NCBI GenBank assembly: GCA_019057775.1
Contig: JAHLWT010000193.1
Location: 1 to 29,311 of the forward strand
DNA: 29,311 bases
DNA from: Promethearchaeota archaeon
GTDB taxonomy: Archaea > Asgardarchaeota > Lokiarchaeia > Sigynarchaeales > SOKP01
Reading direction: 5' to 3'
Shown here: in pieces, positions 8,170-17,404 of the stretch
Position numbering within the stretch: position 1 is the stretch's first letter
Layout: each line of letters begins with the position of its first letter
The notes under the pieces: model-generated
The model's database searches: none
What the model was told of the DNA's origin: nothing
The model's input: only the letters and a program-made list of their open reading frames with translations
Made by a program: the position numbers and the translations under genes

Positions 8170-9204
8170 TTATTTATAAATATGTGTTGTAATACAATTC
8201 AAAACCCCACCCAGTTCAGCCAGTTCTGCACAATCTTGAACTCTGATAATATTATTCTCCTTTATACCTGCTTTAATCAATGCATCAATAGCGTTCTGAT
8301 CTTGTTCTCTTTTTCCATATTGTGGGATAAAGATATTCTCATCTACCCTCAAAAAGTTCATATAGTTACCTATAGCACTTTCAAATTTAGTATTCAATGG
8401 TATTCCATTAGGCATTCTAAATACTGTTAATCCCTCTTTTTTCAAGTACTTTTCAAGTGCATCAAGTTGATCCACCGCAAAGCTGTAATCATCCTTTGGA
8501 ATAAAACAACCATATCTATTCCATTTGTATGGATATTGTGATAGAAGAACTATGTTATCATCAATGAAACGGACAAGACCATCCACATGTCCTGTATCAT
8601 CTCCATATTCAGTGGGGATAATTAGAAGTGTTTGGAATCCGAAGGAGGTTTTTGCAGCGTCAATAACATCTTCCTTAAATAAGTGTTCATTATCTGCAAT
8701 TAGACGATTTGTGCAAATTCCAAGGCCCTTGCCATTATGAGTCAGGTTCCCCCCATCCAGAATAATTCTTTTTTCATCAAATTTTATATGTTCAATAGTG
8801 TCTCCCCCAAGTTTTACCCCAATCTCATCATCATGCTTCGAATACTTTAAATATCCGTCTCCTCCATATTTTGGATAGTAAAAAGCTTTGACTGCAATAT
8901 TATTTTGTCCTACACGCTTCCAGAAGGGAGCAAAATCCCGTATCCAAATATCCTGAACATCCTTTTCCTCCATAAGTTCAATCTTGTCTTTATTAAAAGA
9001 TTTGGATAATCTTTCTTTTTCCCCAGGTCGATGAATAATTTTGAGTGATATGCCAGGGCAATATTCCTGAAGTAATTCGATAAACTCTGTATAAAAAGGC
9101 ACCAAGTATCTTCTTCCTTCTTTTCCTTCAGGGATTTTATTAGGCCACACCAGACCTATGGAATCAGGCTGTTCCCAGTCAGGGATTAAATTATTAAGTT
9201 GCAT
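8170..9204 (-). CDS. Agmatine deiminase / peptidylarginine deiminase family protein
   Basis: A 344-aa protein of the Porphyromonas-type PAD/agmatine deiminase family, matching the family length. Visible motifs are DWEQPDSIGLVWP at the N-terminus, DIWIRDFAPF (Asp85, Asp90), DGGNLTHNGKG, EYGDDTGHVDGLVRF (His206, Asp208) and GGVLNCITTHI with the nucleophile Cys337. All the expected guanidino-group hydrolase residues are present, so it should be active. The usual reaction is agmatine to N-carbamoylputrescine plus ammonia; another guanidino substrate is possible. It lies 62 bp after hsdR and just before the 41-aa ORF. The location is odd: agmatine deiminases usually sit with an amidase or polyamine genes, whereas here the only other polyamine-type gene is the SpeD-like one at 22551. 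Confidence 0.9.
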   Translation of the reverse strand: MQLNNLIPDWEQPDSIGLVWPNKIPEGKEGRRYLVPFYTEFIELLQEYCPGISLKIIHRPGEKERLSKSFNKDKIELMEEKDVQDIWIRDFAPFWKRVGQNNIAVKAFYYPKYGGDGYLKYSKHDDEIGVKLGGDTIEHIKFDEKRIILDGGNLTHNGKGLGICTNRLIADNEHLFKEDVIDAAKTSFGFQTLLIIPTEYGDDTGHVDGLVRFIDDNIVLLSQYPYKWNRYGCFIPKDDYSFAVDQLDALEKYLKKEGLTVFRMPNGIPLNTKFESAIGNYMNFLRVDENIFIPQYGKREQDQNAIDALIKAGIKENNIIRVQDCAELAELGGVLNCITTHIYK

Positions 9205-9266
9205 TTGTTGTAGGTGTCTGGGGTTTCTAAATACTAAGTGTACAAATCTAATTTTTTAATATCAAA

Positions 9267-12200
9267 TCAACTTGCCATTCTCCCTCTCAAATATTCATAT
9301 ATCAAAAACGCCTTGTTCTCAATATCTTGTTTCTCGTATGTTGGGTAAGGTAGTTCCTGAAATAAGTAATCATTTATCGCATTTTTTACGGCTGCTGAGG
9401 TTTGCGGCTTATCCATCCAATGATCAACCTTTAATTCCTTGCTCTGAAGCTGTTCCAGTAATTTGGAGCCAATTTCCTTGACCTTATTCCTTTCTTTTGT
9501 TGAAAGTTGTTTGTCCTGTCTTAGCAAATCAAAAATGGCAAGTTGTGATTCGGTTAAGTCTTCTCTTTTTGCCCTGGCATCTTCTTCCGATAGATCTCTC
9601 ACAAAGTTGATCAGCTTTTCAAAGGTTTCTTCAATGGTAACTGCTTCTTTGCCCTGGTTGTATTCTTCGATGATCTGCCGGTATTTTTCATAATAGTCAA
9701 TCCGGAGGGGATTGTTGTTAAGCATCTGGTTCATCTTCCTCTCAATCTTTTCTTTGAGGGTTTGTACGACTGTGTTTTTATTTTCCAACTTCAGGAACTC
9801 TTTCTCGATCAATTCAAAATCCATTGAGCTTAAATCGACCTTTTTGCCATAATCATCTGTGGGTTCAAGCATAATGTTAAGGCTTTCCACTGACTCATCT
9901 ACTACATCCTGGACATGTCGCATCACAGCCGAAATATCTGCTTCTTCTGTGTTTTTTTGTATCCTGCTGTAAATGGCATCTATGGCATCTCTTTTATCCT
10001 TGAACTGGTAAATGGAACTATCTGGTATCAGGGCTTTGTATTTCTTGAATACTTCCCTTGCCATCACTCCAAACTTGTTTTTTGTTTCATCGGTAGTATA
10101 TACTGCATTTACTCCTTTTTGAATTGATGCTAGCCTCTCCAATCCTTCAGTTCTGATGACCGAATCAAGTTTGAAGTTCACTTCCTCATGTAAGAATTTT
10201 ATCGTGGTATCAGTTGCTTTCTTTAATTCTTCAATAAGTTCCTCAAGAGGTTTCACTGGAGGCTCCTCTGCACCAGAAGCCCCGCCTTTTTCCCCTCCCA
10301 CAGCATAGATAGCGAGGGCTTCTAAGAGACTTTTATAGGTTTCAATATAATCTATGATCAAACCGTTGTTTTTGCCCTCATGTACCCTGTTTGCCCTGGC
10401 AATGGTCTGCATCAGAGTGTGAGATTTTAGTGGCTTGTCAAGATAAAGAGTAGAAAGACTTGTGACATCGAAACCGGTTATCCACATGGCGCAAACGATT
10501 ACGAATCTGAAAGGGTGGTTATTATTTTTAAAATCTGCTTCCAAATCACGTGTTGGATCGTTCATTTTCGCCCGGTGTGGTTCGATGTCCAGACCCCATG
10601 CCATGAATTTTTTTATCTCGTTCTGTTCAGAACTGACCACCACAGCGATTTCTGTTTCCTTTGTCCATTTCAATCCCCGAAGCTGTATTAGCTGTTCCTG
10701 CTCATTTGTCATCTTCCTGATTTCTTTTTCCCTTTCAGAAATGTAGGCAGCCCATTCCTCATTTATGTAATTGTACATCTTTACAGCAGTAAGCTTATCA
10801 AGTGTTACCATCATTCCCTTGCCTCTGTATCCACGGTTGTTGAAATGCCAGACTAAATCTTTTGCGATAGCTCTCAGTCGCTTTTTAGCTGTAAGGATTG
10901 GATATTCACGTGAAAAGAGTTGCTTTAGTTTATCTTCCTGATCACTGTCTAACTCAGCTTCCTCAATGGCTGTTCTAATCTCTTCATTGATCTTTGGGTT
11001 GTCCAGTTTCAGTTTCTCTCCCCTGTTCTCGTAATAGAGTGGAACAGTAGCCCCATCCTCCACGGAACGTTTGAGATCGTAAACAGAAATATAATCACCA
11101 AATATCCTTCTGGTAAGTTCATCATCTTTGAACAATGGTGTTCCGGTAAAGCCAATGTAGGAGGCATTGGACATAGAATTGCGCATATTCATAGCGAGCG
11201 TACCGCCTTGTGTGCGGTGGGCTTCGTCAGAAATCACAATGATGTTATCTCTTTCGGTAATAGTTTGATTGAAATTGAATTTATGAATAATGGTGAAGAT
11301 ATAGTGGCTGTCTGTTTTCAGTAAGCTCTTTAAATCCTTGCCACTATCTGCTCTCACCTCTTTGCTACTAACGGCTCCAACACCGGCAAAGGTGCCGTAA
11401 ATTTGGGTGTCGAGTTCTAACCGGTCGGTTACAAGCATGAAAGTGTAGGAACCTTTTATTTTCCGGTGTATCTTTTGGCAAAAGAATACCATCGAATAGG
11501 ATTTGCCACTTCCCTGGGTATGCCAGAATACGCCTAATTTCTGTTTCAATTCCTTATCAATCTCACCATTTCTGTATTTATCATTCAGGCTGACAAAGTG
11601 GTCAATGGCTTTGTTAACACCCAGGAACTGGTGGTTTAGGGCAATGAGCTTGATAACTTTGCCTATGGAAGTATCGTAAAGGATAAAGTTTTCGAACATA
11701 TCCATGAACCGTGTTTTATCGCAAACGCCCCTGATCATGGTTTCCATACTGACAATACCTTCTTCTTCTTCCTGAATACGCTTCCAGTCGTGGAAGTGAC
11801 CGTAACCGGATGTCAGTGAGCCGAACTTGCTGTCCAGGCCATTACTCAGTATGATAAATGCGTTGTAATGAAACAGCTTTGGAATTACATCCTTGTAATC
11901 GCTTAGGTTGTGGTCGTAAGCTGTTTTTAGTTTGAGATGATGGGCTTTGAGTTCAATGAATAATAACGGCAGTCCGTTGATAAAACCAATAACATCAGGT
12001 CTTCTTCTCCTCCTTGATTTTCCTACTATCCAGAGTTGCTGAACAGCAATAAAATGATTGTTGTATGGATTATCGTAATCGTAAATTTTCAGCTTCTTGT
12101 TACGAACGATTTCTCCCTTTTCATTTTTAAAGGTAACAGGTATCCCCTCCTTCAGATAGTTGTATTTCTCCTGGTTGATCTCAGCCAGCAGCTTTGTTGA

Positions 12201-12446
12201 ACTTTCAGCCGTTATTAACTCATAGGCATTGAAATATGCTTGATCTGGCAGGCCTGGATTGAATTTTCGCAGGGCTTCATAAAAACGACTGTCAAGTAAA
12301 ACATCTGCTTCAGAATTACGTCTTAATGTTCCACCTGTCCCAAAGGTTTCACCATGGTAAACGTTGGTTGTTTCCCAGCCAAGACTTTTAAAGAGCTTGA
12401 TGGCTGTTTGTTCAATAAGCTTATCTTCTGAGTATTCGAAGGTCAT
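9267..12446 (-). CDS. hsdR: Type I restriction enzyme R subunit (HsdR)
   Basis: A 1059-aa motor and nuclease subunit of a type I R-M complex, of usual length. The N-terminal nuclease domain has RRRPDVIGF (Asp151) and LLFIELKAHH (Glu165-x-Lys167), the PD-(D/E)XK site. The SF2 helicase part shows Walker A HTQGSGKS (309-316), DEAH (407-410) and FTGTPLF (433-439), followed later by VCAMWITGFD and a QTIARANRVH motif VI. The C-terminal ~350 residues are helical and should contact the methylase. The start at 12446 is two bases after the stop of the preceding gene. hsdM and hsdS lie 5 kb upstream on the same strand. The gene looks intact and is visibly less AT-rich than the genes just before it. Confidence 0.97.
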   Translation of the reverse strand: MTFEYSEDKLIEQTAIKLFKSLGWETTNVYHGETFGTGGTLRRNSEADVLLDSRFYEALRKFNPGLPDQAYFNAYELITAESSTKLLAEINQEKYNYLKEGIPVTFKNEKGEIVRNKKLKIYDYDNPYNNHFIAVQQLWIVGKSRRRRRPDVIGFINGLPLLFIELKAHHLKLKTAYDHNLSDYKDVIPKLFHYNAFIILSNGLDSKFGSLTSGYGHFHDWKRIQEEEEGIVSMETMIRGVCDKTRFMDMFENFILYDTSIGKVIKLIALNHQFLGVNKAIDHFVSLNDKYRNGEIDKELKQKLGVFWHTQGSGKSYSMVFFCQKIHRKIKGSYTFMLVTDRLELDTQIYGTFAGVGAVSSKEVRADSGKDLKSLLKTDSHYIFTIIHKFNFNQTITERDNIIVISDEAHRTQGGTLAMNMRNSMSNASYIGFTGTPLFKDDELTRRIFGDYISVYDLKRSVEDGATVPLYYENRGEKLKLDNPKINEEIRTAIEEAELDSDQEDKLKQLFSREYPILTAKKRLRAIAKDLVWHFNNRGYRGKGMMVTLDKLTAVKMYNYINEEWAAYISEREKEIRKMTNEQEQLIQLRGLKWTKETEIAVVVSSEQNEIKKFMAWGLDIEPHRAKMNDPTRDLEADFKNNNHPFRFVIVCAMWITGFDVTSLSTLYLDKPLKSHTLMQTIARANRVHEGKNNGLIIDYIETYKSLLEALAIYAVGGEKGGASGAEEPPVKPLEELIEELKKATDTTIKFLHEEVNFKLDSVIRTEGLERLASIQKGVNAVYTTDETKNKFGVMAREVFKKYKALIPDSSIYQFKDKRDAIDAIYSRIQKNTEEADISAVMRHVQDVVDESVESLNIMLEPTDDYGKKVDLSSMDFELIEKEFLKLENKNTVVQTLKEKIERKMNQMLNNNPLRIDYYEKYRQIIEEYNQGKEAVTIEETFEKLINFVRDLSEEDARAKREDLTESQLAIFDLLRQDKQLSTKERNKVKEIGSKLLEQLQSKELKVDHWMDKPQTSAAVKNAINDYLFQELPYPTYEKQDIENKAFLIYEYLRGRMAS

Positions 12447-12448
12447 AT

Positions 12449-13258
12449 TTACGATTTGTCAATGTATTTAACTAACAATTTCTGGACTGTTTTTAAATCA
12501 GCAGTTTTGTTTTTAACTATTTTCTTCCGACTATCGTAGTTGAAATCATCATACGAAATCTCAATCAATTCAATTCCTTGTTTAGGTAATACTTCCCTTC
12601 TTCTCTGGTCATATATCTTTCGTTGCTCTCCCCGGTGAACGCCGCTTACCGTCATTTTATCCGGTTTGTCAAAGTGTTTCACCTCTTCGGTATGCTGTTT
12701 TTCTTTATATTCAATTACAAGTTTAAGGTTTTTATAGTAAGCATCAACCGGAAGTTCTACACCTTGCCTTCCATTTTTACCGGGGTCGCCTCTTAAAAAA
12801 TCAAACTTATGTTGGCGTAAGCCTTTTTTACCTAACGCTTCATCGCATAGATCAATTATATAGGATTCGTCACTGTCAGAACGTTTTGATTTTTTTACAG
12901 AATCAAAGCTTAAATCAATATCTACTGATTCTTCTTTTTGAAGGGGAGGTTTATGATTATTTTCCTTTCTGTTTTGCACCGAATGAATATTTACAAAGAA
13001 CCAATTAGTGTTCTTTTGTTTTCGATCAGATCTAATATGTGGAATTAAATGCAACATGTTATTAGCATCAAGTTCCCGTAACAAGTTTCTAATAGGTAAT
13101 CCATTTCGATGATCAGAATCAAATATGCCATTTTTAATAAAATGTGGCATTAAATCTTTTGCGCGAATTTCATTGACTGAAGGATTTTTATCAAAATAAT
13201 CTTGTATTGCCCTCTTTATTCTCAACGCTTGCTGTATAGTACTTTCTTTTACAGGCAT
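12449..13258 (-). CDS. Predicted PD-(D/E)XK/Vsr-like nuclease
   Basis: A 269-aa protein. Residues ~1-90 look like a small helical DNA-binding or winged-helix region (IRAKDLMPHF, then LPIRNLLRELDANN), followed by a charged linker (~93-128). The C-terminal half has a nuclease-like core: ELPVDAYYKNLKLVIEYKEKQH (Asp172, Glu183-x-Lys185, His189), then SGVHRGEQRKIYDQRRR and a hydrophobic strand ending IELIEISYDDF. The D...ExK arrangement plus a Q-x(3)-YDxxRR helix resembles very-short-patch-repair-type endonucleases. It sits 5 bp after the DUF262/HNH gene and 2 bp before hsdR, so it is almost certainly in the same transcript. The role is unknown; it may be a companion nuclease in the R-M locus. The family assignment is by motif only. 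Confidence 0.7.
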   Translation of the reverse strand: MPVKESTIQQALRIKRAIQDYFDKNPSVNEIRAKDLMPHFIKNGIFDSDHRNGLPIRNLLRELDANNMLHLIPHIRSDRKQKNTNWFFVNIHSVQNRKENNHKPPLQKEESVDIDLSFDSVKKSKRSDSDESYIIDLCDEALGKKGLRQHKFDFLRGDPGKNGRQGVELPVDAYYKNLKLVIEYKEKQHTEEVKHFDKPDKMTVSGVHRGEQRKIYDQRRREVLPKQGIELIEISYDDFNYDSRKKIVKNKTADLKTVQKLLVKYIDKS

Positions 13259-13263
13259 TAGAT

Positions 13264-15135
13264 TTAATCTTTTAAATCAATTATTTGGTATGTATTTACA
13301 TCTTCTCCATAAACAAGTTTTTCAACAGCCTTGCTTATTAGTAATGCTCGTATCTGTAGAAAATCCTCGTAGTCTTTTTTTATTTTATCTGCACGAACCT
13401 TATCATTTGTATCTTCATAATCTCCTACTTCTAACTCTGCTCTTGGAATAATATGACTGGTTAGCCGTTGCTCAATGATTTTTTCATCCACCCAATCATA
13501 TCTGTCCTTTAAATATTTCATAGGATCCTTCCTTCCTATTTTAAGATTGGTATCTCCTGTTATTAAGGCACAATTTAATGCCAGATAACTTTTTATATCA
13601 TCAGGGTAAAACTTTTTGACCTCCTCAATTAATGCATCAGGAAAAATGTGATGATAATGTCTATGCTTTAAATTCTCTAATGAAACTTTTGATCCATCTG
13701 CAAAATCATAAGCGCCAAAGTAATTAGCCACGGCTAAGATGCCTCTTCCTCTAATGGTTTCGTTTTTAGGCCAAGCTGCGGTCAATAATTCATCCGGAGA
13801 AGAAACAGGGAACAATGTTCTATTAAGAACAGGTATGTTTGATTCAGTATAAGGTTTACCGTCTTTTCTAACAGCTCCGGATAAATAATTCTTCATTGCT
13901 ATAAAATCCGCAAAGGCCCTACTGGCTGCGGAGTTCTCATACCTGTCGGTAAAGAATGATGACCATAGATATTTTTTCAATAAAACATCTCGTTTACCAG
14001 CAAAGTCTCCTTTGTCAGGGGAAATAGCATATATAGCTGCAATAACAGCTAATACAGCATTTGTAGGCAACCTTTGTCTGTCATAGATATTTTGACTTTT
14101 CAGGAAAATCGCCATCTTTTCAAGACCCTGTTCCATGATTTCCCAATTATCAACTAACTTCGCTTTATCCATTTCCCAAATGCCTTTTCTATTGGGTAGT
14201 TTATCTTGTATTAAAGCGGAAGTATATAATAACTGGTAGGATAGATCAAAATAATTTTGAACATCAGGATACTTGGTATTGAGCTCCTCCTGTAAATCAT
14301 GCAGCGAAGTATCTTTTACCCCTTCAATCTCTGCAACAATAATATCAAACTGAGATAGCGGTTTACTGTTTGTATTCATATTGATGAACACATTTAGAGA
14401 TATACCCTTAGATGTATCAGAAGGCATAGATAAATAGGGCAAATTATAGTGTTTTACAATCTCCCTAAACTGTGATATTATATCAGATAATCCTTTTTTA
14501 AACTCGGAATATTTTTCATATTCATCTTCAAAATCAACTGTTCCAGCTTTTGGTTTAAGGTATTCTGTAGATTGTTGAATCCAATTCTTAATTTCAAATG
14601 AAATGTCAATCGGTTTCATTAAATCAAATGGGATGCAGCCTCGTTTCAAACACTCCTGAGAATCATCTGCCCAAAGTGGCATTTTAGTTCCACTTTTTCT
14701 TGTCCATCGAGTTTGGCAATATACCATTACTTGATCCTCGTCATCCTTTTCATGATTCGAATGGTTGTCTTTTGTCCAAATCTGGTCATAACTTTTTAGA
14801 TAAATAAAATATTTTTCACGATCATAATTATTGTAGAGGGCTCGCCAAAATGCAGTTAATCTTTGTTGTCCGTCAAGGAGATGTTCAATTACTCTTGGGA
14901 AAGGAGGCTCTTTTTCTGCGGTTTGAATGTATTTGGAAATAAACTGTTCTTTATCCACCTCCAATAACAGTGTTACACCCAAAGGAAGATTATGAATGAC
15001 AGTATTTAATAAACTAGTTATTCTATTTCTATCCCATGCTTCGCGACGCTGGAATCGTGGTAATTTTATTTCCCCATCTTTTATCCTTTTGTACCAGAGT
15101 TCTAATTCCCGGTCCTGAGCTTTAATTGAACGCAT
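13264..15135 (-). CDS. DUF262/DUF1524 protein, GmrSD-like type IV restriction nuclease
   Basis: A 623-aa protein with the fused architecture of single-chain GmrSD enzymes. The N-terminal DUF262 (ParB/Srx-like) domain has LPRFQRREAW (25-34) and LLDGQQRLTAF with the nucleotide-handling DGQQR at 88-92. The C-terminal DUF1524 nuclease has an HNH-type signature in HRHYHHIFPDALIE (His495-His496) and ALNCALITGDTNLKIG with the later Asn. Relatives cleave phage DNA carrying modified bases (GmrSD, BrxU) or phosphorothioates (SspE), using NTP to regulate activity. Here the gene lies between hsdS and hsdR, 67 bp after the small nuclease and 5 bp before the next. It may add restriction of modified phage DNA to the type I system; which modification is unknown. 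Confidence 0.88.
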   Translation of the reverse strand: MRSIKAQDRELELWYKRIKDGEIKLPRFQRREAWDRNRITSLLNTVIHNLPLGVTLLLEVDKEQFISKYIQTAEKEPPFPRVIEHLLDGQQRLTAFWRALYNNYDREKYFIYLKSYDQIWTKDNHSNHEKDDEDQVMVYCQTRWTRKSGTKMPLWADDSQECLKRGCIPFDLMKPIDISFEIKNWIQQSTEYLKPKAGTVDFEDEYEKYSEFKKGLSDIISQFREIVKHYNLPYLSMPSDTSKGISLNVFINMNTNSKPLSQFDIIVAEIEGVKDTSLHDLQEELNTKYPDVQNYFDLSYQLLYTSALIQDKLPNRKGIWEMDKAKLVDNWEIMEQGLEKMAIFLKSQNIYDRQRLPTNAVLAVIAAIYAISPDKGDFAGKRDVLLKKYLWSSFFTDRYENSAASRAFADFIAMKNYLSGAVRKDGKPYTESNIPVLNRTLFPVSSPDELLTAAWPKNETIRGRGILAVANYFGAYDFADGSKVSLENLKHRHYHHIFPDALIEEVKKFYPDDIKSYLALNCALITGDTNLKIGRKDPMKYLKDRYDWVDEKIIEQRLTSHIIPRAELEVGDYEDTNDKVRADKIKKDYEDFLQIRALLISKAVEKLVYGEDVNTYQIIDLKD

Positions 15136-15202
15136 TTTACATTAAGTATTTGGTTAATATTTTGATTTCATCTCCTGATTTAATAAATATTATCAAATTT
15201 TC

Positions 15203-15670
15203 TCATTGCAGTAAATCAAAACCTTTGGATGCCTTAAAATCTTCGAATTGTGGTTTAGGGACTGCTTTCCCTTTTTGAAGACCGGCTAAACGCACGCTAT
15301 ACTTTCCTTTATTATCACCAGTTAAAACTTGATTTATTGATGAACCATAAACTTTAGCAAGTTCAATAATCTTTTCGGAAGATATTACCCAATATTCATC
15401 AGCCTTTTCAACATAGAAAATAAAAAAGTAATTATTTCGATTTACTGGTACAGTTAAAGCTGGAAAAAAGCCATAATTTTTAGGTTTTATATTTTTAGAT
15501 CGTGCTTTTATTTGAACATCCAAGTACCTAGCCTCATTTATGCGAATAACACAATCTATTCCCTGGTCATCAACTAATGTCATATACACATCAAACCCTC
15601 TTTGTAGCAGTTCAGCTACTGCTCTGTACTCTTGTCTTTTTCCGTATGAAGCACTGTCTCTGTATGCCAT
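15203..15670 (-). CDS. Small PD-(D/E)XK-like nuclease (QxK variant) coupled to helicase
   Basis: A 155-aa protein with a DUF4365/resolvase-like nuclease pattern: GKRQEYRAVAELLQRGFDVY (Glu14), DDQGIDCVIR (Asp39) and YLDVQIKARS (Gln53-x-Lys55). The E-D-QxK order is a known active variant of the PD-(D/E)XK site, in which Gln replaces the usual acid. Its ATG overlaps the stop of the upstream helicase gene by one base (TAATG), so the two are translationally coupled. A pairing of UvrD-like helicase and nuclease is common in anti-phage modules, which supports a defence role. It is followed by a 67-bp gap before the DUF262 gene. Confidence 0.72.
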   Translation of the reverse strand: MAYRDSASYGKRQEYRAVAELLQRGFDVYMTLVDDQGIDCVIRINEARYLDVQIKARSKNIKPKNYGFFPALTVPVNRNNYFFIFYVEKADEYWVISSEKIIELAKVYGSSINQVLTGDNKGKYSVRLAGLQKGKAVPKPQFEDFKASKGFDLLQ

Positions 15671-17391
15671 TACGCAATATCTCCAGCTTTTAAATTCCCT
15701 AAATCTTCCAAATATTGATCAGATATCCAATCAATAAATATACTCCTCTCATTTTTTGGAATCCAATTACCACTTTTATCTTTTGGCCCATACATCCGGT
15801 CTTCTGAAAGTAAATAGGCTTTTTTCCTTGTTCTTGTTAATGCCACTATTAATTTACATACTTCAACATCAGTAATATTATTTATGTCAACTGGTATTAC
15901 CCCATTATTAAAACCAACGATAAATGTGAACCCTGCAGATAAACCTTTGCATCCCTGAAAAGATGTTAATAGAATGCTAGGCTCAGATTTGTCTTTTTCA
16001 GAATCAGTATCATCTTCATTGGATTGAAAAGTTGAGACAATTTCATCAACAAAGTCAGCCAATTTAGATTTGAGTTTTCCTATTATTTCATCATCATCTA
16101 TTTCTTCATCACTGAGCTTAGATATTAGGGAAACTATCTCTTTTTGCTCTTTAACAAAAACCTTGTCTAATAAATCCTTTATTATACTATCAGATTTTAT
16201 TGTTTTAAATAAAATACTTTTCATTTCAATCTCTGATAAAAAAAACCGCATCAGAATCCTCCACCCAATATTTGAATCTTCATCTGATAAAAGAAAACTA
16301 TATCCATCACTTAATTTTATTTCATAATTCTCAGATTGTTTAAAAGTAATATTCTCATATTCAGCTTTCAAGTTTTTAAATAAGAAGTTAAGGTATTGTC
16401 TTGATCCAACGATAAGTACAGTTGGGTATTCACTACCCTCCTTCCATGATTCTTCAATTTCATGTTCAGTTATTTGTGCTATTTCACTTTTAATGTATTT
16501 GGATAATGTTTTTGCAGTACTGAGCTTCGCTGTGGTTATCGTTGGGAATTTTTCATTTTCAATATCTTTACTATCTATAAAACATTCATAAGGCTTTTCG
16601 ATTCTTCCGTTTAATAATCCATTTTCTTCAGCAGAAGCTAGTATGGAATTATTACTTTCAACAATTGCTTCAGGACATCTGATACAAAATGGCAATTGAA
16701 AAGTTTGATATTTTCCAGATTTATACTTTTCTTTTAAAAAATTTGGGGAAGCATTTTTGAAATCATATACAGCCTGATCATCATCTCCTACAATCAGAAT
16801 TGAGCCAAATTTTTCTATTTCATTGATAAACTCAACTTCAAGTCTATTGAAATCTTGATACTCATCAATTAATATTTGATCAAATTCATTTAGTATTTCT
16901 GGATTTTCATGTAAAGCTAGTAGCATTCTATATACTGAATCATTAAAAGACACCGTTTTGTAATAGTCCCCTCTTTTCAAATAGAATTTTATTTCTTCGG
17001 AGTCTTCTTCAAGAGTTTGAAATTTTTCGCTGAATCCATTGAAGTCCTTCCCGAAATGATTAGCATCTTCTTCGATTATTCGAGTTAAATTTGGATAAAG
17101 TTCAATGGAGCCAAAAGTTTGATGTAGTATTTTTTTACAGAACTCATGAAATGTTCTTACCTCTGCCTTATCACCTAATGAGTCGAACATATCATCACGA
17201 AGCAGTCGAATAAATGTCATTACAAGGTTTGTTCCATTGGGATTTTGTTTAAGTATTTCGCCAAAGGTGAATGTTTTGCCAGTTCCAGCCCCAGCTACAA
17301 TTAACTTCTTTTTCGCATCGGATTCAAGAATCGACTTGAGTATATTCTCTCGTTCATCGATCTGACTCTGTATTTTTTCTTCCTTAGTCAT
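15670..17391 (-). CDS. UvrD/PcrA-like superfamily 1 DNA helicase
   Basis: A 573-aa helicase. Walker A is VAGAGTGKTF (32-41), motif II is DEYQD (176-180), motif III is GDDDQAVYDF (202-211), motif IV-like is FCIRCPEAIVES (Arg238), and the late motifs are LLTSFQGCKGLSAGF and IVALTRTRKKAYLL (motif VI). All ATPase motifs are present. At 573 aa it is shorter than housekeeping UvrD/PcrA (~720 aa), close to defence helicases such as GajB. It starts 13 bp after the hsdS stop and couples to the next nuclease gene through TAATG. No OLD-family ATPase (GajA) is nearby, so this is not a standard Gabija pair. It probably unwinds or translocates on DNA for the small nuclease; the link to the type I complex is unproven. 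Confidence 0.88.
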   Translation of the reverse strand: MTKEEKIQSQIDERENILKSILESDAKKKLIVAGAGTGKTFTFGEILKQNPNGTNLVMTFIRLLRDDMFDSLGDKAEVRTFHEFCKKILHQTFGSIELYPNLTRIIEEDANHFGKDFNGFSEKFQTLEEDSEEIKFYLKRGDYYKTVSFNDSVYRMLLALHENPEILNEFDQILIDEYQDFNRLEVEFINEIEKFGSILIVGDDDQAVYDFKNASPNFLKEKYKSGKYQTFQLPFCIRCPEAIVESNNSILASAEENGLLNGRIEKPYECFIDSKDIENEKFPTITTAKLSTAKTLSKYIKSEIAQITEHEIEESWKEGSEYPTVLIVGSRQYLNFLFKNLKAEYENITFKQSENYEIKLSDGYSFLLSDEDSNIGWRILMRFFLSEIEMKSILFKTIKSDSIIKDLLDKVFVKEQKEIVSLISKLSDEEIDDDEIIGKLKSKLADFVDEIVSTFQSNEDDTDSEKDKSEPSILLTSFQGCKGLSAGFTFIVGFNNGVIPVDINNITDVEVCKLIVALTRTRKKAYLLSEDRMYGPKDKSGNWIPKNERSIFIDWISDQYLEDLGNLKAGDIA

Positions 17392-17404
17392 ATATTTTCA
17401 TTTT

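Noticed and set aside
15670..17391. Gabija system
   Set aside because: The helicase resembles GajB in size, but no OLD-family ATPase/TOPRIM nuclease (GajA) is adjacent.
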